Notes: a model not told the origin generated them from the letters alone. DNA of 64,000 nt from DASXRU01 sp034665305 (GCA_034665305.1 JAXDFZ010000016.1:293190-357189), one strand, 5' to 3'; counted from the first letter of the stretch, positions 8,560-16,889 are shown. Made by a program: numbers and translations.

Positions 8560-8820
8560 ATGACAGAAGCAACCGTAACGGAACGTGAACGCCAGCAGGA
8601 TCCAGTGGATGATCGCGGAACGAATCAAAGCGAAGGGCGCGCTTTGTTGAGGAAGCTTCGCGATACCGGGTTTGACGCCAGCGACGAGCAACTTGCCGTC
8701 GTTTTGGGCCGGCCCGTTGAAGAAGTGCAGGGTTGGACGGGCGGCGCTGAGCCGGTGGATGATGACGTAATCATGAAAGCGCGCGGCATCGCCGAACAGC
8801 GCGGGCTGGAAATCGAATAA
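8560..8820 (+). CDS. Small hypothetical protein
   Basis: An 86-residue soluble protein. The start at 8560 (MTEATVTERERQQD) is supported by GGGAGG about 7 bases upstream; the open frame reaches back to 8461 without a better start. The N-terminal 25 residues are charged and probably disordered. The remainder (ALLRKLRDTGFDASDEQLAVVLG, then RPVEEVQGWTGG) looks like a small helical helix-turn-helix-type fold: the phrase DEQLAVVLGRPVEEVQGW resembles the recognition region of Xre/MerR-like domains, but it is too short for a firm call. It ends 6 bases before the serine acetyltransferase gene and is surely co-transcribed with it. I do not recognise a named family. Confidence 0.75.
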   Translation: MTEATVTERERQQDPVDDRGTNQSEGRALLRKLRDTGFDASDEQLAVVLGRPVEEVQGWTGGAEPVDDDVIMKARGIAEQRGLEIE

Positions 8821-8826
8821 AACGTA

Positions 8827-9741
8827 GTGAACGACGCACTCAAGAAAGCGGCCAGTGAATTAGCCGACTCGTACGCCGAGGACGGCATCAAGATTCATCA
8901 CCTTGATCGCCAGCCCTTGCCTTCGCACGCGGAAATCATTCGCGTCCTGGTGACGATTAACGAGTTGTTGTTCCCAGGCTACATCGGCGCCCAGGGTCTC
9001 GCCGGTTCCAACTTGCGCACGCATGTTGAAGCGCGCATGAGCTGGTTGTACGAGACCCTCACGGAACAGATCAGCCGCGCCATCAGCCATGGCGCGAAGA
9101 TCGAGGAAGCATGTACCGTCACTGATCGAGATGCGAACGACTGCGCCACTGCGCTGCTGGCAAAGTTGCCGGCAACTCGCCAACTTATAGCCGGCGATGT
9201 ACAGGCCGCCTACGATGGCGATCCGGCGGCCAATTGCCTGGACGAGATCATTTTCAGTTATCCCAGTATCTATGCGTTGATGGTTTATCGCGTGGCGCAT
9301 GAGCTTTATCAGATGGAGGTGCCGTTGATTCCGCGCATCATGACGGAACACGCGCATCATCGCACCGGGATCGACATTCATCCGGGCACCCGCATCGGTT
9401 CGCGCTTCTTTATCGATCACGGAACCGGCGTCGTGATCGGCGGCACCGCGGTGATCGGAAACAACGTCAAAATCTTTCAGGGTGTAACCCTCGGTGCTTT
9501 TTCTTTCGACAAAGAAGAGGATGGCGGCCAGCTCATACGCAACACGAAACGGCATCCGACGATCGAAGACGATGTTGTGATTTATGCCGGCGCGACGATT
9601 CTTGGCGGCGAAACGGTAATCGGACGCGGCAGCGTCATCGGCGGCAACGTGTGGTTAACCCACAGCGTGCCCGCGGGAACGCGCGTGTTGCAGGATTCAC
9701 CGAATCTGCGCATCATCCCCGCGGATGAAGTTGCGTCTTGA
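8827..9741 (+). CDS. cysE: Serine O-acetyltransferase (long, EpsC-like form)
   Basis: Acetylates L-serine from acetyl-CoA to give O-acetylserine, the sulfide acceptor in cysteine synthesis. 304 residues from a GTG start at 8827. The first 170 residues are helical, and the last 130 form a left-handed beta-helix of hexapeptide repeats (HPGTRIGSRFFIDHGTG, then VVIGGTAVIGNNVKIFQGVT). The acetyltransferase His-Asp pattern (HPGT, FIDHGTG) is intact. It overlaps no gene but follows the 86-residue gene by 6 bases. No cysteine synthase gene is adjacent. A family E palindrome begins one base after the stop codon. Confidence 0.92.
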   Translation: MNDALKKAASELADSYAEDGIKIHHLDRQPLPSHAEIIRVLVTINELLFPGYIGAQGLAGSNLRTHVEARMSWLYETLTEQISRAISHGAKIEEACTVTDRDANDCATALLAKLPATRQLIAGDVQAAYDGDPAANCLDEIIFSYPSIYALMVYRVAHELYQMEVPLIPRIMTEHAHHRTGIDIHPGTRIGSRFFIDHGTGVVIGGTAVIGNNVKIFQGVTLGAFSFDKEEDGGQLIRNTKRHPTIEDDVVIYAGATILGGETVIGRGSVIGGNVWLTHSVPAGTRVLQDSPNLRIIPADEVAS

Positions 9742-9742
9742 A

Positions 9743-9808
9743 GTGGCACCGACTTCGGTCTGTGATTTTAATCGCGAAAGTGGAATCACAGACTGAAGTC
9801 TGTGCCAC
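9743..9808. repeat. Palindromic element pair, family E (GTGGCACAGACT)
   Basis: The arms GTGGCACCGACTTCGGTCTG and CAGACTGAAGTCTGTGCCAC are inverted around a short AT-rich centre. The first base lies one base after the cysE stop codon. The second E pair is at 16420-16544. Confidence 0.85.
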
Positions 9809-9892
9809 GTAGTTCGCGGAAGACCGCGACGATTGAAAGTTTAATTGCAGTAGAACGGAAAACGAGTCTTTCGTTCCTCCCGTAGCTACAAC

Positions 9893-9924
9893 GGAACCCC
9901 CACGCCATTCGGTTTGGGGGTTCC
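9893..9924 (+). promoter_or_regulatory. Strong hairpin upstream of the DUF5658 gene
   Basis: GGAACCCCCA pairs perfectly with TGGGGGTTCC around a 12-base loop. It lies 55 bases before the ATG at 9980 and has no T-run, so it looks like a structured 5' leader rather than a terminator. I do not recognise a known riboswitch or protein-binding site. Confidence 0.5.
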
Positions 9925-9979
9925 GCTGTTAAAGGGGAGGAGTTTAACGAGGTTTATACCAGGAAGGTGACCCTGCGAA

Positions 9980-10348
9980 ATGGGAACACTCTCTAAAAGC
10001 ATTCTGCTTTTTATTCTGAACTGGCTGGACGCGCAACTTACACTCGTATGGGTGCGTTCTAACCTTGCTACCGAGGGCAACGGCTTGATGGCGCGGCTCT
10101 TAAACTTTGGCGACAACCCGTTTCTATTTGCGAAGCTTGCGATTGGCGCCTTCGCGGCGTACATCCTTTATCGTTATTCGCATCTCACCCTCGCGCGACG
10201 CGGGATGCAGGTGGTGCTGGGAATCTACTTCGCATTAATGTTCGTGCACGCGGCTACCGGGCTCTCCGCGCTGGGCTGGCATGGCCCGGAAACGATGATT
10301 GGTTATGTGGCAAGTATTCCCCAGGCGTTCGCTTCTCTCTTTTCCTAG
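9980..10348 (+). CDS. DUF5658 membrane protein
   Basis: A 122-residue membrane protein with three to four hydrophobic segments. The N-terminal phrase ILNWLDAQLTLVWVR has the polar Asn-Asp pair followed by Thr-Leu that marks the DUF5658 family; the family has no assigned function. Further on, AKLAIGAFAAYILYRYSH and MQVVLGIYFALMFVHAATG are clear membrane spans. A GGAAGGTGA ribosome site lies about 8 bases before the ATG. It stands alone, preceded by a 32-base hairpin leader. Confidence 0.85.
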   Translation: MGTLSKSILLFILNWLDAQLTLVWVRSNLATEGNGLMARLLNFGDNPFLFAKLAIGAFAAYILYRYSHLTLARRGMQVVLGIYFALMFVHAATGLSALGWHGPETMIGYVASIPQAFASLFS

Positions 10349-10434
10349 TTTTTTGAGACCTCAAACTGTCAGCCGTCCGGCTGAGTTTAGCCCGTAAAAA
10401 AGAAACCCACGCAGGCCCAGGTGCGTTTTAGTGC

Positions 10435-10517
10435 GTAGGACAGACATTCCTGTCTGTCCGTCTTTCCATGAGGTCACTTTTGGGAAGGCGCGGGACAGGC
10501 AGGAATGCCTGTCCTAC
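10435..10517. repeat. Palindromic element pair, family A (GTAGGACAGGC)
   Basis: The arms GTAGGACAGACATTCCTGTC and GGACAGGCAGGAATGCCTGT are inverted around 30 bases and end TCCTAC. Each arm is itself a hairpin. The same family recurs at 15362, 18721, 21150 and 22743. Confidence 0.9.
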
Positions 10518-10598
10518 TGACCGCGCAACCGCTTTGTCAGTTCGCGGCATCTGAATACATATCAACCATGGTAATTAAACAAAGGATTAGGAAAAGTT

Positions 10599-11756
10599 AT
10601 GTATAGAATTTCAGCCCGAAATATCCTGCTGATCTCCGTTTTATCGGGACTGTTTGCCGCCCTTGGCGTCCTGGCGTTTGACCGTATGGCCAGCCAGTGG
10701 CAACCGAACAGCGCTGCCTTTACGGAAGCTCAGCCGGCCAACATTAGCGATCCGTCGTTGGCAACCGACGAACAGAACAATATCGAAGTTTACAAGGCGA
10801 TGGCGCCCGGGGTAGTGAACATTACCTCAACGGCCTACGTCCGTGACTTCTTCGGAATGGTCGAACCATCCGAAGGATCGGGCTCAGGTTCCGTTATCGA
10901 CGCGCAGGGGAATATCCTGACCAATTATCACGTCGTGGAACGGGCCCAGAAACTCACGGTGAGTTTTGGCGGGGGCCGGAATTATCCTGCCACGGTGGTA
11001 GGTGGTGATCCGGACACGGACCTGGCGGTAATCAGGTTAACCACTCCGCCGAAAGAACCGTTGACGATCGTGCCGTTTGGTGATTCGGACAAACTGACAG
11101 TCGGGCAGAAGGTGCTGGCCATTGGCAATCCTTTCGGCTTGGACCGCACGTTGACCACAGGTGTCATCAGCGGCTTGCAGCGACCGTTACGAGCGCGCAA
11201 CGACCGGCCGATTGAGGGCGCCATTCAAACCGACGCGTCAATCAACCCCGGTAATTCAGGTGGGCCATTGCTCGATTCGCATGGCCGCATGATTGGCATC
11301 AACTCCCAAATACTTTCGCCCTCGGGAGCGTCTGCGGGCGTGGGTTTTGCAGTTCCCGTCAATATTGCAAAACGGATTGTGCCGCAGCTCGTGCAAAACG
11401 GGGCAGTGCGCCGGCCCAAACTGGGAATTGATCCTCGTAATGTCGCCAGTCTCAGTGCCCAGGCTCAATTGCCGGTGTCCGAAGGGGTCTTGATCCTCTC
11501 AGTGCAACCCGGCGGAGCGGCAGCCAACGCGGGCCTGCGGGGTCTGACCCAAACGGAGAACGGTGACGTCGAAATTGGCGATATCATTGTGGGGATCGAC
11601 GGTGCGAACGTCAGCAACAACGACGATTTATATCGCACGCTCGATAAACACCAAGTCGGGGACACCGTAAACGTGAACATTATCCGCAATGGTCGGCGGA
11701 CGTCCGTTCCGGTGCGCCTGGTGGAACCGCCGCCGACTCGTGGCGTTCGCAGGTAG
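10599..11756 (+). CDS. HtrA/DegP-like serine protease with PDZ domain
   Basis: A 385-residue periplasmic protease, probably anchored by an uncleaved N-terminal segment (residues 8-27). The trypsin-like catalytic triad is H111 (NYHVVE), D141 (DTDLAVIRL) and S220 (GNSGGP). One PDZ domain covers roughly residues 270-375, ending in the usual VNVNIIRNGR strand. One PDZ and a membrane anchor resemble DegS or HhoA rather than DegP. The role is envelope protein quality control or stress signalling. AGGAAAAG precedes the ATG at 10599. It stands alone, with a strong terminator at 11810. Confidence 0.95.
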   Translation: MYRISARNILLISVLSGLFAALGVLAFDRMASQWQPNSAAFTEAQPANISDPSLATDEQNNIEVYKAMAPGVVNITSTAYVRDFFGMVEPSEGSGSGSVIDAQGNILTNYHVVERAQKLTVSFGGGRNYPATVVGGDPDTDLAVIRLTTPPKEPLTIVPFGDSDKLTVGQKVLAIGNPFGLDRTLTTGVISGLQRPLRARNDRPIEGAIQTDASINPGNSGGPLLDSHGRMIGINSQILSPSGASAGVGFAVPVNIAKRIVPQLVQNGAVRRPKLGIDPRNVASLSAQAQLPVSEGVLILSVQPGGAAANAGLRGLTQTENGDVEIGDIIVGIDGANVSNNDDLYRTLDKHQVGDTVNVNIIRNGRRTSVPVRLVEPPPTRGVRR

Positions 11757-11809
11757 TTGTCGGCGGAACGTAAACCAGTCGAACATCGCGCTCGAGCCGA
11801 GGGTTTAGC

Positions 11810-11850
11810 AAAGGTGGATTAGCTTGACGGCTAATTCACCTTTTCTTTTT
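11810..11850 (+). terminator. Intrinsic terminator after the HtrA gene
   Basis: AAAGGTGGATTAGC and GCTAATTCACCTTT pair around TTGACG with one mismatch, followed by TCTTTTT. It lies 54 bases past the stop codon. Confidence 0.9.
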
Positions 11851-12090
11851 GCGTGTTAATTCATCGCTGCCGCGGCTCGATCATTAAGCAAGCGCCAAAA
11901 TGCGCTGAACATCCTAACTAAGCTCCGCTTGGACTTTTCCTTCGCCTGTAATAAAGTCAGCACCATTCAATCAACGAAGACGAGCCGCATGCGCGTAGCA
12001 GTTGGAAACCGGGTTTCCGCGAACTGCGCTTTTGGCCCAGCGGCCTAACTTGCGACGAGTCTGTTTAGGAGATCAGTCCGCACCGCCCTT
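11851..12090. other. Intergenic stretch before the DUF6986 gene
   Basis: Apart from the terminator just before it, this stretch holds an imperfect stem (GCAGTTGGAAACC / GGTTTCCGCGAACTGC) near 12000-12030. No gene is visible. AGGAG at 12068 is rather far from the ATG at 12091, so the leader may be structured. Confidence 0.45.
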
Positions 12091-13539
12091 ATGAAAACAT
12101 CACTAAGCGAAGAGACGATCACAAAGCTAACCGCGCCGCTACAAGCCGCGAATAATGCGATGTCGGCTAAGTATCCCGGAGAAAGCGGCCGCCGCCAACC
12201 GGTACATACCGTCTATGGCGGCGCCCATCTCTTTCGTTCCGATTCGGCGCAGAGATTGGGCAACGTGGCGCGCCGCTCGCTCCAGGAGTACGGTCCGGAC
12301 TTCGTTACCTTCGCTCAGGCGATCGGGTTACCCGGCGCTGCCACCTTGCCGCAGTCGGAAGGGGAAATCGCCCGCCTGGCTAAGACGTTTGCGGAGAACG
12401 CCGACACGCAACGGCAGGCGGACAAGCCGGCCTGGATGGCCCAGACAATATACGGTCGGGTGCAGGAGAAACTGCAGCGCGAGCCGGTCGAAGATTTTCG
12501 CATCGACTTCGAAGATGGTTACGGTAATCGTCCCGATGCGGAAGAAGACGGTCACGCCGAATCTGCGGCGATCGAAGTGGCCGCCGGAATGGGCGCCGGA
12601 ACCCTCCCGCCCTTTATCGGCATTCGCATCAAACCCTTCACTGAAGAACTGCGCCGGCGCAGCATGCGCACGCTCGATATCTTCTTATCGACGGTGCTCG
12701 ATAAGAGCGGCAACAAACTGCCGTCCAACTTCGTGGTGACCCTGCCAAAAATTACGGTTCCAGAGCAATGCGCGGCACTTGCTGATCTGTTTGCAAGCCT
12801 GGAGGCGAAAACCGGTCTGGCGTCTGGCTCTTTGCAGATGGAAATGATGATCGAAACGACGCAATCGATCATCAACGACGAAGGTCGCATTAACCTGCCT
12901 TTGCTTTTGCAGGCGGCGCGTGGCCGTTGCGTGGCCGCTCATTTCGGAACCTACGATTACACCGCGAGTTGCAATATCACCGCCGCGCACCAGCACATGA
13001 TGCACGAGGCCTGCGACTTCGCCCGTCACATGATGCAAGTGTCATTCGCCGGCACCGGCATATGGTTGTCCGACGGCGCGACCAACATCATGCCCGTGGC
13101 GCCGCATCGCGCGGACAAGGATGGTCCATCGCTAACTCCGCAACAGCTCGAAGAAAATCAGGTCGTGGTCCATCGCGCCTGGAAGTTACATTACGATCAC
13201 ATTCAGCATTCGCTTACCAACGCGTACTACCAGGGATGGGACCTTCATCCCGCCCAGTTTCCTACGCGTTATGCTGCTGTCTATGCGTTTTTCCTTGACG
13301 GTCTGGCGGCGGCTTCGGAACGGCTTAGCAATTTTGTCGAGAAGGCCGCAAAGGCCACGCTCGTGGGCGATGTATTTGATGATGCCGCGACGGGCCAGGG
13401 ACTACTGAACTATTTTCTGCGCGCTACCAACTGCGGCGCTATTACGGAAGATGAAGCACTGCGACTTTCGAGTTTGACACCGGACGAGCTGCGGTCCGGT
13501 TCATTCGTTAAGATTCTGAAGAACCGGCAGAAATTGTAG
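12091..13539 (+). CDS. DUF6986 / HpcH-HpaI-type aldolase-like protein
   Basis: A 482-residue cytosolic protein of the family annotated DUF6986, sometimes mislabelled phosphoenolpyruvate kinase. It belongs to the citrate lyase beta/HpcH aldolase superfamily of TIM barrels. Visible marks are an acidic cluster (EDFRIDFEDGYG, residues ~134-145), an arginine-containing strand (PPFIGIRIKPF), QMEMMIETTQSI, the usual metal-glutamate strand, and AAHFGTYDYTAS. The reaction is not established. The TAG stop codon is formed by the GTAG end of a family D palindrome. A set of urate-degradation genes lies 2 kb downstream on the other strand; relatives of this family can occur near purine catabolism genes, but a link here is only a guess. 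Confidence 0.82.
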   Translation: MKTSLSEETITKLTAPLQAANNAMSAKYPGESGRRQPVHTVYGGAHLFRSDSAQRLGNVARRSLQEYGPDFVTFAQAIGLPGAATLPQSEGEIARLAKTFAENADTQRQADKPAWMAQTIYGRVQEKLQREPVEDFRIDFEDGYGNRPDAEEDGHAESAAIEVAAGMGAGTLPPFIGIRIKPFTEELRRRSMRTLDIFLSTVLDKSGNKLPSNFVVTLPKITVPEQCAALADLFASLEAKTGLASGSLQMEMMIETTQSIINDEGRINLPLLLQAARGRCVAAHFGTYDYTASCNITAAHQHMMHEACDFARHMMQVSFAGTGIWLSDGATNIMPVAPHRADKDGPSLTPQQLEENQVVVHRAWKLHYDHIQHSLTNAYYQGWDLHPAQFPTRYAAVYAFFLDGLAAASERLSNFVEKAAKATLVGDVFDDAATGQGLLNYFLRATNCGAITEDEALRLSSLTPDELRSGSFVKILKNRQKL

Positions 13540-13627
13540 GGGCGGCACTCCGTGGCCGCTCCCTTTTCCGAGGCGCGATCAGTTTCGGATTCGCAGGAAA
13601 TGGGGCGGCCACGGAGTGCCGCCCCCA
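13536..13627. repeat. Palindromic element pair, family D
   Basis: It begins GTAGGGGCGGCACTCC and ends GAGTGCCGCCCCCAC; both arms fold internally. The TAG of the left GTAG is the stop codon of the aldolase-like gene. Confidence 0.9.
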
Positions 13628-13664
13628 CAACCGACGCACCTGAGGTGCACTCAAGGGAATCACG

Positions 13665-15365
13665 ATGAAATTATTGAAACAGTTCTTCGCGCTCGCTCTG
13701 ATCTCGTTCTTTTTGACTTCAATGCCAATTGCTCAAACACGAAAGCCGCGCCGGCTGCCGCCCAACGCGGAGCAGGTCCCGCCCGGTTCGGTCGTGGCGC
13801 TGCGGGCCAAAATCGCGCGCTTTGCGCCGACGGTGTTGACTGCCAACACTGCGAACCTTTCGGCCAACGATCGCCGCGCTTTAGCCAAGATCATCGCCGC
13901 CGCAAAGTACCTGGATCCGCTTTTTCGTCGTCAGGTTTGGAGCGGCAACGAAGCCCTGATGCAAAAGCTGGAGCACTACAAGGATCCGGCATGGGTGCAT
14001 TACTTCCGCATCAACTCCGGCCCGTGGTCGCGTTTGGATCACAACGAACCATTCGTGGCAGACGTGCCGCAGGAGAAACCGCCCGGCGCCAATTATTATC
14101 CCGAGGACATGACCAAAGACGAATTCAACGCCTGGGTCGCGGCGCTGCCGGAAAAAGAAAAAGAAAAGGCGACTGGCTTTTTCTATGTGATTCGTCGAGA
14201 CGCAAACGGCAAACTGAAAACGGTTGGCTACAGCGACGAGTATCGCGACTTCCTCGAGCCGGCGGCGAAGTTGCTGCGCGAAGCCGCAGCGCTGACGAGC
14301 AATAAGACGCTTAAGAATTTTCTAAAACTGCGCGCCGACGCATTCGCCTCTGACAATTACTATGCGAGCGATGTCGCCTGGATGGAATTGGATGCGCCGA
14401 TCGAAGTTACGATTGGTCCATACGAGACTTACGAAGACGAGCTGTTCGGCTACAAGGCTGCGTTCGAGGCTTACGTTACCCTTCGTGACCAGGCCGAAAG
14501 TGCAAAACTGAAAAAGTTCAGCCAGTATCTACAGGAACTGGAAAATAACCTGCCGATGGATCCGCAGTATCGCAATCCCCAACTCGGCGCCGCGTCCCCG
14601 ATCACTGTGGTGAACGAAGTCTTCAGTTCCGGCGAAGGCAACAGCGGTGTGCAAACCGCGGCGTACAATCTTCCCAACGACGAACGCGTAGTGAAAGCAA
14701 AAGGCACCAAGAAGGTGATGCTGAAGAATGTTCAGGAAGCGAAGTTTCAGAAGACGCTGATCCCGATATCGAAAGTCGTCCTGGCCCGATCACAACAGTC
14801 GGCACTGGATTTCGAAACCTTCTTCACGCACATCCTGACCCACGAGTTGATGCATGGCATTGGCCCACACAACGTCACTATCAACGGCCAGCCAACGACC
14901 GTGCGCAAACAACTCAAAGAACTCTATTCGCCGATTGAGGAAGCCAAGGCGGACATCACCGGGCTTTGGGCGCTGCAGTACTTGATCGACAAGGGCGTAG
15001 TTCCGAAAAGCATGGAGAGGACGCTGTACGTCACTTATCTTGCCAGCGCGTTCCGGTCCGTGCGCTTTGGCGTCAACGAAGCACACGGCAGGGGCATGGC
15101 GCTGCAGTTCAATTACCTCGTCGATGAAGGCGCCATCAGGTATAACGAACGCAACCGAACATTCAGTGTGGACGAAGCACGGATCAAGGAGGCGGTACGA
15201 AAACTAACTCACGACTTGCTGACGGTCGAAGCGGAAGGATCGTATGACGGGGCGAAGGCCATGCTGGACAAATACGGGATACTCCGCGCCCCGATGAAGA
15301 GTGCACTCGATCGATTGGATAAAGTGCCGACTGACATCGAGCCGATTTTCCCACTAGCAAAGTAG
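13665..15365 (+). CDS. Secreted M49-like (dipeptidyl-peptidase III family) metallopeptidase
   Basis: A 566-residue protein with a signal peptide (residues 1-24, h-region FFALALISFFLTSMP, then AQT). The zinc site reads HELMH at 393-397 and EEAKAD at 425-430. This matches the M49 layout of a His-Glu motif followed about 30 residues later by EE(C/A)-K/R-AD. Classical DPP III has the six-residue HEXXGH; here it is a five-residue HEXXH, as reported for some bacterial DPP III proteins. It should remove dipeptides or act as an oligopeptidase in the periplasm or outside. The ATG at 13665 is preceded by AAGGGAA. The TAG stop is part of a family A palindrome. Confidence 0.86.
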   Translation: MKLLKQFFALALISFFLTSMPIAQTRKPRRLPPNAEQVPPGSVVALRAKIARFAPTVLTANTANLSANDRRALAKIIAAAKYLDPLFRRQVWSGNEALMQKLEHYKDPAWVHYFRINSGPWSRLDHNEPFVADVPQEKPPGANYYPEDMTKDEFNAWVAALPEKEKEKATGFFYVIRRDANGKLKTVGYSDEYRDFLEPAAKLLREAAALTSNKTLKNFLKLRADAFASDNYYASDVAWMELDAPIEVTIGPYETYEDELFGYKAAFEAYVTLRDQAESAKLKKFSQYLQELENNLPMDPQYRNPQLGAASPITVVNEVFSSGEGNSGVQTAAYNLPNDERVVKAKGTKKVMLKNVQEAKFQKTLIPISKVVLARSQQSALDFETFFTHILTHELMHGIGPHNVTINGQPTTVRKQLKELYSPIEEAKADITGLWALQYLIDKGVVPKSMERTLYVTYLASAFRSVRFGVNEAHGRGMALQFNYLVDEGAIRYNERNRTFSVDEARIKEAVRKLTHDLLTVEAEGSYDGAKAMLDKYGILRAPMKSALDRLDKVPTDIEPIFPLAK

Positions 15366-15591
15366 GACAGGCATTCCTGCCTGTCCTTGTTAGCAAGAGC
15401 TTACGCGGAGCGGGGCAGTAGCCCGACCGTCAGGGAGGGGCTCCGGTTGAGTGCATGCGAGCTGGAGCCCTCCCTCACGGTCGGGCTACTGCCCCGTTGA
15501 TTGCTTGGAGCAAAATGCGCCGGCAAAGCCTGGCAGCGACGCTTGAGTTGTTGGGTAAGAAATAAGGGACAGAGAGGAATGTCTGTCCTAC
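15362..15591. repeat. Family A palindrome pair split by a family G pair
   Basis: The left arm GTAGGACAGGCATTCCTGCC starts at 15362; the right arm runs 15566-15591 and ends GTCTGTCCTAC. Between them lies a second inverted pair (15412-15495). The left TAG is the stop of the M49-like gene. The right end shares one base with the stop of puuD on the other strand. Confidence 0.88.
15412..15495. repeat. Palindromic pair, family G (GGGGCAGTAGCCCGACCG)
   Basis: GGGGCAGTAGCCCGACCGTC at the left and GACGGTCGGGCTACTGCCCC (as the reverse complement, with one change) at the right enclose about 35 bases. It contains the GTAG tetranucleotide just before the stem. Only one copy is seen in this window, nested inside a family A pair. 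Confidence 0.8.
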
Positions 15592-16415
15592 TACGCTCGC
15601 CGGATGAACTTCGCGGCGCCCCAACCCAACAGAATTAAAACGGCGAGGATGGCCCAGTTGTAACGTTCACCATAACTCACGCCGGGATAGTGGTTGCTGA
15701 TCATGATGAAGACGACCGGCACCACGATGAAAGTATTTTGTTTGGAACGAAGTTTCGCCTGGGCCGACAGCGCATCGTCGGGCTTGCGCCCTTCTTTGAT
15801 CGCGGCAATCATTTTCTTCTGCGCCGGCAGGATTCGCATCCAAACATTCGCCGCCATGATCGTGCCGAACATTGCGCCCATGTGGATGTAAGCGGCGCGC
15901 CCGCTGAACACGCGGGTCAGTCCATAAGCCGTGGCGACGATCATCACGTAGGCAATCACTGCAAATAGTTTCTCGTTTCTCCCCAGCGGCGAAATCATCA
16001 TCAGGTCATAGATCAGCCAGCCGCCGATTAACACGCCTATCCCCAAGGCGATCGCCGCCCCGACACTGATGTTGCTGACGTCCTGATCGACCAAAGCCCC
16101 GCCGCCCAAATAAAAGAGCAGGATCAGCAAAGCCATTCCGCTTAGCCAGGTCGTGCCCGCTTCCCAGCGAAACCAATGCAGCGTGCGCGACATGATGTCG
16201 GGCATCTTGCGTTTTTCGACTACGTAGAAGCCGCCGCTATGGACCATCCAAATCTGCGCGGTCTCGCCGGTAGCTATCGCTGCCTTTTCTTCTTCAGTCA
16301 GCCGCGCGTCCAGCCAGGTGAAGTAGTAGGTAGTCCCTACCCACATGATGCCCGCGAAAACATGGATCCAGCGCAGGATCAGATTCAGCCATTCATTGAT
16401 TGTAGGATCGATCAT
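15591..16415 (-). CDS. puuD: Membrane urate hydroxylase PuuD-like, without cytochrome c domain
   Basis: A 274-residue membrane protein with about eight hydrophobic spans. It matches the N-terminal membrane part (DUF989) of PuuD, the integral-membrane urate oxidase: NLILRWIHVFAGIMWVG near the start, HWFRWEAGTTWLSG in the middle, and histidines on spans. PuuD oxidises urate to 5-hydroxyisourate. Known PuuD proteins carry a C-terminal cytochrome c domain; here the frame stops at KFIRRA, with no CXXCH motif, right at a repeat. The start at 16415 (MIDPTINEW) is chosen by family; there is no Shine-Dalgarno. It is the third gene of the uraD-uraH-puuD run, 130 bases after uraH. Confidence 0.88.
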   Translation of the reverse strand: MIDPTINEWLNLILRWIHVFAGIMWVGTTYYFTWLDARLTEEEKAAIATGETAQIWMVHSGGFYVVEKRKMPDIMSRTLHWFRWEAGTTWLSGMALLILLFYLGGGALVDQDVSNISVGAAIALGIGVLIGGWLIYDLMMISPLGRNEKLFAVIAYVMIVATAYGLTRVFSGRAAYIHMGAMFGTIMAANVWMRILPAQKKMIAAIKEGRKPDDALSAQAKLRSKQNTFIVVPVVFIMISNHYPGVSYGERYNWAILAVLILLGWGAAKFIRRA

Positions 16416-16419
16416 AACA

Positions 16420-16544
16420 GTGGCACAGACTTCAGTCTGTGATCTTCTGTAATGCAAACTGTTAGTTTGCGGGTTGGTTCCCGAAGCCGAAAACAAGACG
16501 CAAACTAACGGTTTGCGTTACATCACCGACTAAGTCTGTGCCAC
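16420..16544. repeat. Family E pair with a family B pair nested inside
   Basis: The outer arms are GTGGCACAGACTTCAGTCTG at 16420 and GACTAAGTCTGTGCCAC ending at 16544. The right outer end touches the uraH stop codon. Inside, 16449-16521 is a complete family B pair (see next entry). Confidence 0.88.
16449..16521. repeat. Palindromic pair, family B, nested
   Basis: GTAATGCAAACTGTTAGTTT begins the left arm and AACGGTTTGCGTTAC ends the right arm. It sits within the family E pair, between uraH and puuD. Confidence 0.88.
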
Positions 16545-16889
16545 CTAGCTACCGCGGTAAGTTGAATATCCGTACGGGCTCAGCAATAGCGGCACGTGAT
16601 AGTGCTGCGTGGGATCTTCCAAATGGAAAACTACGATTACCTGCGGATAGAACGCCGGCGCGCCAAGATCGGAAAAATAAGTTTCAGTATCGAAGACCAG
16701 ACGATAAGTGCCCGCCTCGATCGGTTGCTCCAAAAGGAAGAACGGCTTCACGCGTCCGTCTTCGTCGGTCCATGCGTGGCTGAGCTCGATCCAGCTTTCG
16801 TCCGAGTTTTGCATCTCGAGGGCGACCGCAACCGCGTTGGCCGGACGGCCGCGCGCTATGTCCAGGATATGTGTTGATATGCTGCTCAT
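16545..16889 (-). CDS. uraH: 5-hydroxyisourate hydrolase (transthyretin-like)
   Basis: Hydrolyses 5-hydroxyisourate to OHCU (2-oxo-4-hydroxy-4-carboxy-5-ureidoimidazoline), the second step from urate to allantoin. It has 114 residues, normal for the family. The N-terminal STHILDIARGRPA carries the conserved histidine and arginine, a second histidine is in HYHVPLLLSP, and the C-terminal signature YRGS is intact. It overlaps the end of uraD by 4 bases (ATGA), so the two are translationally coupled. A family E palindrome abuts the stop codon. Confidence 0.95.
   Translation of the reverse strand: MSSISTHILDIARGRPANAVAVALEMQNSDESWIELSHAWTDEDGRVKPFFLLEQPIEAGTYRLVFDTETYFSDLGAPAFYPQVIVVFHLEDPTQHYHVPLLLSPYGYSTYRGS

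Noticed and set aside
12155..12739. A 194-residue second frame inside the DUF6986 gene
   Set aside because: Arg/Ser/Pro-rich alternative-frame reading with no family match; the DUF6986 frame is continuous across it.
15362..15591. An insertion sequence
   Set aside because: No transposase frame is present. The stretch consists of short nested palindromes only.
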